A stretch of DNA of 64,000 nucleotides, taken from NCBI GenBank assembly GCA_019096195.1, contig JAGTXK010000064.1, positions 62,001 to 126,000 on the forward strand, in the 5' to 3' direction. The position numbers and the translations under genes are program-made. The stretch is from Boletus sp. NGJ. Its lineage: Eukaryota; Basidiomycota; Agaricomycetes; Boletales; Boletaceae. Each line of letters starts with the position of its first letter. Within the stretch, counting starts at the first letter, position 1. The notes beneath the pieces are model-generated. The model saw only the letters and a program-made list of their open reading frames with translations. It searched no databases and was not told where the DNA came from. Shown in pieces: positions 35,076 through 44,930 of the stretch.

Positions 35076-38028
35076 ATGAACACGTCGCCGCTGTCGAAAC
35101 GAATCAAACTCGACCCGTCGCCGTCGCCATCGCCATCGTCGTCCCCCAACGACGAGAATCCAAAGGAGAGCGATTCAGATGACCTCGATCAGGAGCATTG
35201 CACGATATGTTTACAGTCGTTCCTAGACAGGACGATCGTCCCCGTGTGCGCACACGAGTTTTGTTTCGAGTGCATCTTCTTGTGGTCGGGTGCGTTGTCG
35301 TCGATGCGAGGCTGACGACCGCAAGCTCACTCGCGTGTCGACAGAACAGTCACGCAAATGTCCCCTCTGTGCGCGGTCGTTTGATAATTCGTACCTCATC
35401 CATCATATCCGCTCGCAGTACGACTACCAAAAACATTACCTCCCCCCGTCGCGGTCGTCCCCACTACCACCACTGACAGGCGAGTCTCGCGTCAACGCGC
35501 TTCGAAACACGCGGCGAGAACGCCAATGGGGTCGCAGGCAGCGACAACAGCGTGAGGAAGCAGACCAGCTCGAGAGAGCGATTTCGAGACGTCGATGGAT
35601 ATACCATCATCGCCTTTATGCAAAGGTCGCTCTTTCTGATCACCCCTTACGCCATCCGTCCCATTCATCCTCGTTTGCAGCACATCGCTTCTAATCCGTA
35701 TACTCGCTACCGTCCTTTCCCCCCTCCCGCACAGTTTGCTGCTTCCCCGGACTTTATCAGTCGCATGACAACGTTCCTACGCCGCGAATTGCGTGTATGG
35801 CCAAATCTAGACGTGGAGGTGAGCTTCCCTCCCTAGAATCGGGCACGCCTCGTGTTGATCCAGCCACATTCGCTCATTCATATCTATCCGATAGTTCCTC
35901 ACAACCTACACCATATCGCTCATGAAGTCGATTGACATCCGCTCAGAATCTGCCGTAAAGTTGTTATCCGAATTTCTGGATCTAGACACTCCATATACTG
36001 CGGGCGAGAGGCATGTTAATGCCGAACACTTTGCACACGGTAGGTGCGGCCTCTGCGTCAGTTGTCAGTGGCTCTGACGGTGTACGACGTGGTCTGCTTT
36101 AGAGATTTACAGTTATCTTCGGAGCCCGTACCGTGACCTCAACACGTATGACCAGATGGCCCAGGTATGGTATTTTGACTTTCGTCCTTGCTTCTGTAAA
36201 CGGTGGGTTGATACTTCGGTCATTCAGTATGATACCCCCCCAGAGATATCCCCATCACAAGAACTAGAAAGGGGCCGCCGTTGGAGCGCGGAGCGATCGC
36301 CATCCCGTCGATCACGTTCCCAATCTAATTCAAGATATCGGTCTCCATTACTTCGTCGCGAAAATGGTGTAATACACTCACCAGCCCCAAGACATGGTAG
36401 AGACAACTCTGCGGAGGGTCGCTGCGAAGACAGACCAACTCGCAGGCACAGTCGTAATCGGTCTCCACGGAGTATTCCGCCTGACCGAGAGGACCGTGAC
36501 CCTCGTAACCATCCTTCTGGTAGAAGACACAGCCCTCCCAATGGTCGTCAGGATTTTTTACGCAACGTTCACTCACAACCTGGGGGAATGTCGTATTCAG
36601 AGGCCTCGAGTTCTGCGATCCTCTGCTGAAAACGAGGACAACAAGGAGAAAAGCCAGGTGACGGAAATCCTGCCCACCACAGACGCTCCAGAAATGAGTG
36701 CACCTCAGGGTGGTGATTCAGCCGCCGTTCTTGCAGTTGATCACATCGATGAGGGGACTGGCAACGATTACGTGGACAAAGTTCGCGATGGTTCTTCCGC
36801 GAACCCTCAGCCGTCACGTAAGCGCTCGGCTGGTTTGAGTGTTCATGTACATCCCCGTAACCGTACGTTATCGGAATCCGTCCAGGCCTATCTCTCCCGA
36901 CCTTTTGTGCCACGGTACCCGACCAAGAAACACTCCGTAGCAGGGGACGAACAGCCAACACGAGTATTAAATACAGGTACAGCCGTCACGGGCAGACCTG
37001 CGACAGATACGCGTCCAAGCCTTCTCCTCCGACTCACTGACGGGCCGGCCGATCCAGACACGGGCAAATTACCCCGTAAGACAACCGTCGGGAGGACCGC
37101 TAACGGTGACCCGTCAACACCCAACGACACAGCATCTCAGCAACACCCTGGTTGTCGTTCACGGTCATATGTTTTCTTGCCGGGCCGTTGTTCTTCCACT
37201 GTTGCCGAGCATGCTGACGCCGCCATCCAACACGGCGACTGCGTTGATGATGGGGCAACACGGTCGCGTCGTTTTCTTCCCAGTACGGACCACAAAGCTT
37301 CCAGGGATTTCTCCGTCGCCAATCCTAGCCCTGAATTCCCACCCGTGCCCTGTGTCACGCTGTCGATTACTAGGAATGGGCATGATGTGGCGTTGCCACA
37401 TGCATTCGCATTGAAGGGTTCTTTCGTGGATGAGCGTTCCAGGTCGCGACACGGTGAATCACTCAGCCAAGGACGTTGTATTCACATGGAAACGGGAGCG
37501 GAGAGGGGCACAGGCGATCGAGCTCGACCTGGTGATGTCCAGCCCGCCAACGATGACGCGCTTGATTTGCCTGGACGATGGCCTTTGATGGGTGGCGCGG
37601 CAACATCGGCATCGCTGGACGATCACAAGTACGGCCACGGTTACGGCGGCACGAATAAGGATACATGGCCAGGCGTGGAGGTGTCGACTGGTGCAAATGC
37701 GGCTGGACCCTTGTTTTTACACGGCGGCGAGAGACCCGCGTGTGAGGCGGGTGAGTTGGCGGTGGGTGGTGGGCTTGGCGATGTTGTGTCGAGGGATGCG
37801 CCTGCTTTCGGGCCTGGGTTTCGGTCCGGTTCGGTGTCGACCACGGACGCCGATGCGTTGGAGCTCGAGACGAGGCTCCGGGCGCGGGCACGTCTGCGCG
37901 TGCGCCTGGCCGCGATCAGGGGCACGGGGAGTGCTGGCCCCGTGGGACCGGTATCGGTATCGAGCTCAGGCGTCCGCGTCAGAGATAAGGATCGGATCAA
38001 AGAGAATAAGGATGCGAATAAGGTTTGA
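35076..38028 (+). CDS. RING-finger protein, TOPORS-like E3 ligase
   Basis: The ATG at 35076 is followed by MNTSPLSKRIKLD, a Ser-rich stretch and a C3HC4 RING (CTICLQSFLDRTIVPVCAHE, FCFECIFLWS joined across a short intron to SRKCPLCARSF). TOPORS proteins are nuclear ubiquitin/SUMO E3 ligases. The family-typical downstream helical region is here: FISRMTTFLRRELRVWPNLD, SLMKSIDIRSESAVKLL and HFAHEIYSYLRSPYRDLNTY. An Arg/Ser-rich part follows (SAERSPSRRSRSQSNSRYRS), then a long low-complexity tail ending RDKDRIKENKDANKV. The frame changes once near 36547-36610. An intron there (GTCAGG...TCGAG, 64 nt) would explain it, but the acceptor is unusual. An A/G tract (AAAGAAAAGAAAAG) lies just before the start. 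The RING and helical region are firm; the tail frame is likely. Confidence 0.82.
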
Positions 38029-39494
38029 CGCTCGGAGGAAGATGGAGTGGGGGAGGGGTAAACTGATGCTGCGGAAACGGACGGCCCGGAGGGGATGAAC
38101 GTTAACCCTCCCGACGACGACGAACGACGACGATCATTACGGTGTATTAGCGTGTGTGTTTAAGGGTCTAGAACGCGATGCGGACTGTGTACTGCGTTGC
38201 GATTCCGTTGGTTCTTGTTGCTCTGTTATCTCTCCTTTTCTTTCCTTTTGTTCACATGGACGATTTATGGAAATCATTAAACGGTCTGTTTGGAGTCATT
38301 AATTCTCGTGCGGTCAGCATCCGGAACGCGGATCGTATGCGATGGTGGGATCATCCAACCCGTTCCATGTCGCAGTCGATGTAGAGAACAGAAAAAAAAA
38401 GAAAAAAAAGAAACGAAAGGAGACATATGAGTGTGTGTGTAACGCATCGCATGTTGGCATATATATACGGAATATATACGGCGGAATTACGGATCAAGGG
38501 TTTTGGGTAGGTTGGTGTCGGATGAAGGGTAAGTAAGTATGTACGTGTGTATGATATGTATATGTGTGTGTATGACGTAGGGACGTGGGGTAGGATAGAT
38601 CAGGGCTACAACGACGTAGTAGGGGTATGTACGAGTCCACAGTGTCTCTGGGGAAGGAGAGCAAGGGGGGAGGGAGGGGGTAGACAGGGCGGGAACAAGG
38701 ACATTTCGGATTCGGAAAAGAGGGGGGGGGGACGTATCGAATTCGGAAATGACATCCCATTCCGACCGACCGCGAGAACGAGAGACCCAATAGTGATCAT
38801 ATTGCGTCTGGAGGCGTTGTCGTGTCGGCGCGTGTGTACATGCCTCCCTCTCTTTCTTCTTGCGCATCTTGTGCGTTTTTTTTTTTTTGGGGTCCTTTGG
38901 GAACGTGTTTTAACAAGAACAAAATTAGAGCGATAGCCTAGGGGCTGTTTTAAAACAGGTATTAGTATGTGGTGTTCCATAGGTAGATTGATAGAAGAAA
39001 AAAAACAAGGGAGAGATTATAAGATGTGAGATGGTAAAAAAAAAACGTTTGATGCCTCGGGTGCTAACTATATCATGGTTTAATATGTAATAGAGTAGGG
39101 TAGAGAACAAGGGATGCCAAGGGTAGGGAGTGAAGGGGGTCGTTTGGGAGCAAGACAACACGGATAAGCGACAGCGATAAAGGGCTCCGAGGAACGAGCG
39201 GCGATTAAATGTACGATGTGCGGTAGGACGAACAATGACAAGACAAAATGGGAGAAGCGAAGATGAAATGAGACACGCAACCGAGAATCGAGAATGAAAG
39301 GACGAGGTCAACAACAAACACACAGGACCAAAAGGAGTGAGTATATATTTAAAAAAACGCATCGTGATGTGTTCTCGTGGGGAGTGCGTAAAAAAAAAGT
39401 GACAATCATGGCGGCGGTGTTTAGAAAATGGATGTGGTGGTGGGGTCGTCGTTGTAGCTGTGTCATGGATAACGGCATCACAAAGTGCGTGCGA
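38029..39494. other. Convergent 3' region, low complexity, no gene
   Basis: This 1.5-kb gap lies between the ends of two converging genes. It has A/T and TG-rich tracts (for example ATATATATACGGAATATATACGG near 38460 and a GTATG/TGTG run near 38535-38575), G-runs near 38665-38740 and T/A runs near 38880 and 39000-39050. The purine-rich plus strand keeps minus-strand frames open by composition. I see no gene. Confidence 0.5.
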
Positions 39495-41266
39495 TCACTC
39501 TTCTCCAGCTTCGTCGTCTGATATCGCGTGACCTTCTCCTGATACAGAAGCACGGGAAGAAGACGCGGACGTTGAAAGCCGCTGACCTCGAGAAGGCGGA
39601 AGAAGAGGATCTAGCTGGTTGCCACGGTATGGCTCTCCCGAAGACGGATAAAAGTGTCTACCATGCGACGGGTCAGGAGACATGTTGCGCGTTAGGCGGT
39701 CATGAGCTCCAGCGGCGGAGAAACTTGTCCTCGCCGACGACATCGACGATCCCGATGTTTGCGACCATGATGCAAACTCGGGACGGGTGTACGGTGCAAA
39801 GGTCTGAGGATCCCATTGCGGCTGTGGTTGCAGTGCGAACGGAGGTGGGATACTCCGAGTCAGACGTACAGGGCTGCCTGGTTCGATGGCGGGACGGGCG
39901 GAAGAATCGTGGCGTTGAATAATGTTCAAAGAAGTGCGTGATGGAGGTTGTGGTGGGAAAGAGGGCGTTGCCGACACGTAAGGTTCAGTACTACTGCGTG
40001 GTTCCAAGGCACTGAGGCTGATGGGAGGAAGCACTCTGGAAAAATGGGGCGAGGTCTCGACGTGTGTCGCTTGGGCGGGTTGTAGCGCAGGACCGTGTGT
40101 GCTCCCGCGAGAATCGCGAGCGGGAATTCCTTCAGACAAGCGAGGGGGAAGAGGGGGCTTGGGGCTTCCCAGTGTTATTTCGGGACTCGTAGGGGCTCGT
40201 AATGGGGGCTCCCACTCTTCGGCGGAAGGGGGTCCACGCTGATGAGATGAAGATGACCAGCCGGGTATGCCTGGTCCCGAGAGACCAGGGTCGGAATCAA
40301 GTGATCCCTTGGATGCATGCACACCGGAGCGGGTGCTACTGGGGCCAGAAAGCGACACTTCAGAGGCGGGACCACTAGTCGACGGGTAAGGGATATGAGG
40401 AAGAGGAGGGACCGGCGGGGGTCATGATAGGGAAGGGACCAAACTGAGGTGGACGGGTCAAGGGGGCAGGTTCACCTTGCGGACGTCTTGCCTTTTGCCG
40501 TTGGTTCTAAAGGACAGGATTAGCAACGGGCTGGAACGAAACCACAATAATCGAGGTCCCCCCCCCAAAAAAAAAAAAAAGGCAAAAAAAACTAACTTGG
40601 AACCAGATCTACATAAGACATGAGCATACTGGCGCTGCGGGCAGATCGATCAATGATCTGAACACACCTGTACTTTACGCGCGCTCAAGCCTATCTGACG
40701 GCCGACTTCTTCTCGCATAGCAGTTGTGGGGAATCGGGACTATGATGGAAGGTATGAGTTGGAGAGCGCTAGATAGGGAAGGGGCAGAAAAAAAAAAAGC
40801 AAAGGAAGCGGCGTACCTTTGCCAGAAGAGCATGGAGGACGGCAGATTGGTGAGGCGTCGTAAGCGTCCGAGTGCGCTTCTTTTTGGGGGGTGCAGTGGT
40901 TTGCGGGGCAGAGCGCTCGGACTGTTGACTACGCTCAGCTTCGGTCTCATTATCTGCCATTCCACTCTGAGAGGAGGAGTCGGAACTGGAGGAGGCTCGT
41001 TCAGTAGCCATATGCGCGAGTCGGGATGTTCGTTGTCTTTTAGTTGGGCGTTTGGTATTTACGTCTTCCTCTGGACGCGAGTGATGAGATGGACCCTGTG
41101 CCGGGTTATGAGAAGACGTGAGATCTGCGGTAAGGTGTGATGGGGTGTGTGCTTGGGTAGTAGACTGAGAATGAGGGACTTGAGAGTCGTATTCGAGGCG
41201 TCGTGAAGGAGTCTGCGGGTGCGGAGAGCTCTTTGATGTGATATTAGCGGTCGGAGTAGTAGACAT
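39495..41266 (-). CDS. Homeodomain transcription factor
   Basis: The homeodomain begins KKKRTRTLTTPHQSAVLHAL, continues SRFPTTAMREEVGRQIGL and SARKVQ, and ends with recognition helix IWFQNQRQKARR. Trp48, Phe49, Asn51 and Arg53 are all present, so DNA binding is expected. Exons are 40817-41266, 40668-40739, a 12-nt exon 40597-40608 (IWFQ only), one from 40506 to roughly 40400, and 39495-40357. The last intron is needed because the helix frame meets a stop near 40376; acceptor CTGAAG at 40358 restores the frame, but its donor is not certain. The flanks are long, Ser/Pro-rich and disordered, as in fungal Yox1/HOX-like regulators. The N-terminal part is rich in Thr, Ser and His. Targets are unknown. 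Confidence 0.87.
40597..40608 (-). other. 12-nt microexon in homeodomain helix 3
   Basis: On the minus strand the exon ATCTGGTTCCAA lies between acceptor ATGTAG and donor GTTAGT. It encodes I-W-F-Q of the recognition helix in phase 0. The flanking introns are 59 and 90 nt. Confidence 0.87.
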
Positions 41267-42678
41267 TCAGGAGATAAAATGGGGTAAATGAATAAGCAAA
41301 GAATGAACGAAAAAGCGAGTGCACGAAAGGATCGTGGATCAGAAGATCATCTGCAGCCTCGGGAAGGAGGAGGAGGAGGAGGAGGAAGAGGGTGAGGGCG
41401 AAGGAGAGAAGGAAACGATGGCAACTTGAGAGACGACCTAGGGAAAGAAAACGAGCTTGTGAGCAGACGCATCGAACTGATAATAACCCCGGGTGGAACT
41501 TTTTTCATCCACTCCCGCGCACGTTGCCACCGTCGTTGCCGAATGCGAACAAGTCAAGGGCCGACGACGACAGCGACGACATGGCCCACTGGCATTTGAC
41601 AGGCCGGTCAATTCACACATTAAGCCCACGCTTTCGTCATTTTTTTATTATGAAAGCTCACGTTTTGTCCGTGTGAGCACAGTCATCCCATGTCCCGCGT
41701 TGCTACACGACCTTGGTGTTTGCATTCAACCCAAGAAGTACATGTAACATGAAGATCCTAACAGTTCATTTCGGGTTGCGCCGCACCTCCCAGTCATCCC
41801 TTGATTACCATGACAGTCAGTGCTGACCGCCTGTGAACGAGCCTTTTGACTAATTATGGGCGCTGCATCCTGGGATCATGCTCGCTCGTCACCTCTTATC
41901 CGTCAAAGGGTCACCAAGTTGCAATGATACGCCCAGAGCTGTGGTCTCGCTTACTTCCGTCATTTATTAAACGCATCCGTGACAGCGCATATGATATTAA
42001 ACGGTCGTCCAAATGGAAATGGATGTAAGCACATTCCACCAAAATTCCCAGCGAGACTGACGATGACAATGCACGGCCCCATTGTCGTTGTTGTGCGATA
42101 GGCTCAACGACTCTAGGTCCAGGTCAAGGTGAGTGACCCCCCACCATGGTGTTGCACCTGTCCCGAACGTGTCGCACGAGGATTAATATGAATACGTGTC
42201 AGCCACACAGGGATTCAATAACGTATGACGTGTGCAGCACTGCTCCGCGGGTGATGGTCAGACGTTCTGATCTAAACTTTGTCGCCGCATCAGCGGGAGC
42301 GCCTCGGTGATAGAGCACGAGCAAGTACGTATTTATTCTGCGGCTTGGCTGATTCAGGAATCGGTAATATCGGTGGACACCCGCCACTGTACTAACTGGC
42401 AGTGATCAAGGAGGCCGAGGGCTTCAATGAAACAGGTTGATGCCATCATTATCGATGACAAGTGACAGGCTGTGCATTGCATCATTTCGTTCAATTTACG
42501 CGGGTAGTGTATGTCTCGGACGGACGTGGCCATTCCCGACGGCGCTGTAAGGTACCGGGACTTGACGGCACTCATTTCTTTCATGCAAATTGTGACACCC
42601 TCGAAAGTTCCTCACATTGACCCCAAGGAAAAATGGCCATGTGAAGTACATGTCACACGCAAGTAGACAAAAAACAAG
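41267..42678. other. Upstream region of the homeodomain gene with a GGA repeat
   Basis: No gene is recognised. A GGA microsatellite of about 25 nt lies at 41365-41390, within 130 bp of the homeodomain start, probably in the 5' leader or promoter. The rest shows only short overlapping frames. Confidence 0.45.
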
Positions 42679-43985
42679 TCAACGAGTCTCAACAAGTGCC
42701 AGCGCGCCCATCAAGACGTCAGCAGTCGAGCCATCATTTGCCAGGACTCTGGTCTCATCCATCCTCTTCTTCATGTCCATGATGTACTCTGCAGCTCCAG
42801 ACATCCAGGCCACCTCACAGCAAAGCGCATGAAGTGCAAGATAGGCCGGGTCGGGGAGAGGGTATTCAGATACGGTGGAGAAAGTCACGATATCAGGAAT
42901 CCTCAATCCCATCCTATGTCCTTGCCGAGCTTCGCATACATGATACGTGTGTGGTGAACCCTGTTGACAGATCAAAGGAGAAAAAAATCCGGTGAACGCA
43001 CCTCCACGGGCTTGAGCCACACGAAAAGTTCATCAAAGGCTGCGTGGCAATCGTGCTGCATCGACATGATGTTCTCGAGCCGATGGATTCGTTTGCCTGC
43101 CAAATCCTCAACGATGTTGACATCGGTGAACATCGATAAGATCGTCCAGACACCTCCAGCTTGGAATTGCTATACAGATTTCTAGAGTCGGTACAAGGAA
43201 GACGTCGCATGTACTTGCCCTCGATAGTTGCCTCTGGGATGATGTGCGCAGTTTCCACCCATCGGAAGCCACCGTCTCCAACGTCCCTCCGGTAAGCATG
43301 CAACAATTGTCGTCACGACGCTCTGCCTTTTCGAGACGTCAGAGGGAATGGTCTGTATAATTTGCATGGGAACATACATGCGCCCGAGCCGTGCGATGAT
43401 CCAGAGTGCCCTCCTCCATCAAAGCTATGTAATATTGACGAGTATCCTCAAAGAGGGATGCTCTGACGGCGCAGGTGTTGGTCCGCTGCTACGTTTGACT
43501 GTAGACGAACCAGTAAGCAAGAGGGATTGATCCTACATAGTGAAAAGGCTGGTATTGAGGAAATGGCTAACTCCATGAGGATGGTATCGTTCGCCGCCGA
43601 GGTGATTTCGCGTTGAAGTTGTCCTTGGCCATTACCAGCAGGGGCCAAGCGCAGCAAGTGGCCGAGAAGGCGAGCGCATATAGTAGGGGGAGGACAGTGG
43701 GAGAGACGTTGAAGATTGGGCGCCGCAGCCTCGAGGGCATGTCTATGTTTAGGGGTTGAGGCCTTTCCCGACGGACTTTGCCATGAACCAACTCTTACCC
43801 AAGTTTACGACCACATCCAGAACACTTTGGATCTGTCCGAGAAGAACTTCGCTTTCAGGTTTGTGCACTAATTGAACTATGGATGGGGGTAAGCGTGGCG
43901 GATCGCGACAAATAGCGACGTGAGTCCGTCCAGTACTGTACTTTAAATCGTCGGTATGATATCTTTGTATTGGTCGAATAAACAT
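42679..43985 (-). CDS. HNH-nuclease-domain protein of an expanded mushroom family, frame broken once
   Basis: Exon pieces give the full family order. An N-terminal RDPPRLPPSIVQLVHKPESE is followed by LLGHLLRLAPAGNGQGQLQR and REITSAANDTILMELA, then the HNH core: DHRTARAHAERRDDNCCMLT, ETAHIIPEATIEGK, FTDVNIVEDLAGKRIHRLEN and IMSMQHDCHAAFDELFVW. The usual C-terminus is LSGAAEY-like (MSGAAEYIMDMKKRMDETRV, then NDGSTADVLMGAL). His, Asn and His are all present. Between LTG and ETAHIIP the frame must shift by one base within about 43245-43295, and no GT-AG pair there keeps the core. It is a pseudogene or a consensus error next to the CCC at 43285-43287. The start at 43985 is a best guess. The cellular role of the family is unknown. 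The gene is divergent from DIB1. Confidence 0.75.
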
Positions 43986-44084
43986 CCAAAACTTGTCATT
44001 TGCAAGGGTCGGAAAATCCCGTGCAATGGCTGTGCAGTCTCGTTGCTGTAGCCAACGTCGCCGACGACCTACTGTTGACCTACC
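43986..44084. promoter_or_regulatory. Very short divergent promoter between the HNH gene and DIB1
   Basis: Only 99 bp separate the proposed HNH start from the DIB1 start. If the HNH start is right, both promoters overlap or reach into the other gene. This follows from the arrangement only. Confidence 0.35.
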
Positions 44085-44775
44085 ATGTCGTACTTTCTTC
44101 CTCATCTGCCCTCTGGTTGGCACGTCGACGAAGCTATCAAATCCGAAGAGGATCGCGTCGTCGTCATCCGGTTCGGACATGATTGGGATGCCCAATGTAT
44201 GACGATGGACGAGACCCTGTACTCGGTCGCCGAGAAGGTGCAAAACTTTGCTGTCATTTACTTGGTGGATATCACTGCAGTGCCGGATTTCAACAAGGTA
44301 TGTTGGATCAGGATCTGTTTCTGTGATACATGACCTGAACGGCTGAGTCCAGATGTACGAGTTGTACGATCCGTGTACGGTCATGTTCTTTTATCGGTGG
44401 GTGTCTGGTCATGTTCCGATCTGCCACGGTTCGCTCATCCTTTGCTCCTAGGAACAAACATATCATGATCGATCTGGGGACTGGTAACAACAACAAGATG
44501 TGCGTATTCTGTTCCTTCGTTCATATCAGCGTCTCACACTGTCGGAACTAGAAACTGGGCCATGGATAACAAGCAAGAGGTCAGCATGTGCCTTCGTCTA
44601 GTCGAATTCATCCATTCATCTCATTAGCTTATTGACATCATCGAGACGGTGTACCGCGGGGCCTCGAAAGGACGTGGTCTCGTCGTCTCGCCCAAAGGGT
44701 CCGTTTGCTTTCATTATGTGGTGCTTGTACTTCTGACATGGTCCGATAGATTATTCGACTCGGTATAGATACTAG
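44085..44775 (+). CDS. DIB1: U5 snRNP 15-kDa / Dib1 splicing factor
   Basis: Dib1 is a thioredoxin-fold protein of the U4/U6.U5 tri-snRNP, needed for pre-mRNA splicing and among the most conserved eukaryotic proteins. Exons 44085-44297, 44353-44396, 44452-44499, 44552-44579 (28 nt) and 44628-44698 give MSYFLPHLPSGWHVDEAI, RVVVIRFGHDWDAQCM, the block NKHIMIDLGTGNNNKINWAM and IIETVYRGASKGRGLVVSPK. The universal ending DYSTRYRY is present at 44750-44775, but in the sequence as given it is one base out of frame after SPK, because AAAGGGT leaves GG before the donor. As read, the protein ends SPKGLFDSV at 44768. One G fewer at 44697-44699 would give the standard tail, so I suspect a base-count error there. 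Confidence 0.93.
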
Positions 44776-44930
44776 CCCGCCATGTTTGTACTGTTGTAGA
44801 TTGAATGTATGCTAGTTGGAAACCAGCGAGTGAATGAGGGCCGGCATTCTCGCGTTCGTGATGACATAATCCATGACAATCTCCAGAGTTTTTGTTCCAA
44901 GCGTGTCTCATTCACTCACCACTGTCGTCC

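Noticed and set aside
36540-36615. Apparent frameshift in the RING gene
   Set aside because: A 64-nt intron 36547-36610 (GTCAGG...TCGAG) restores the frame, so I do not list it with the one-base frame breaks, although the acceptor is unusual.
38178-38384. Small plus-strand frame with a hydrophobic start
   Set aside because: It lies just after the RING gene stop, in what should be its 3' UTR; a hydrophobic run in T-rich sequence is expected by chance.
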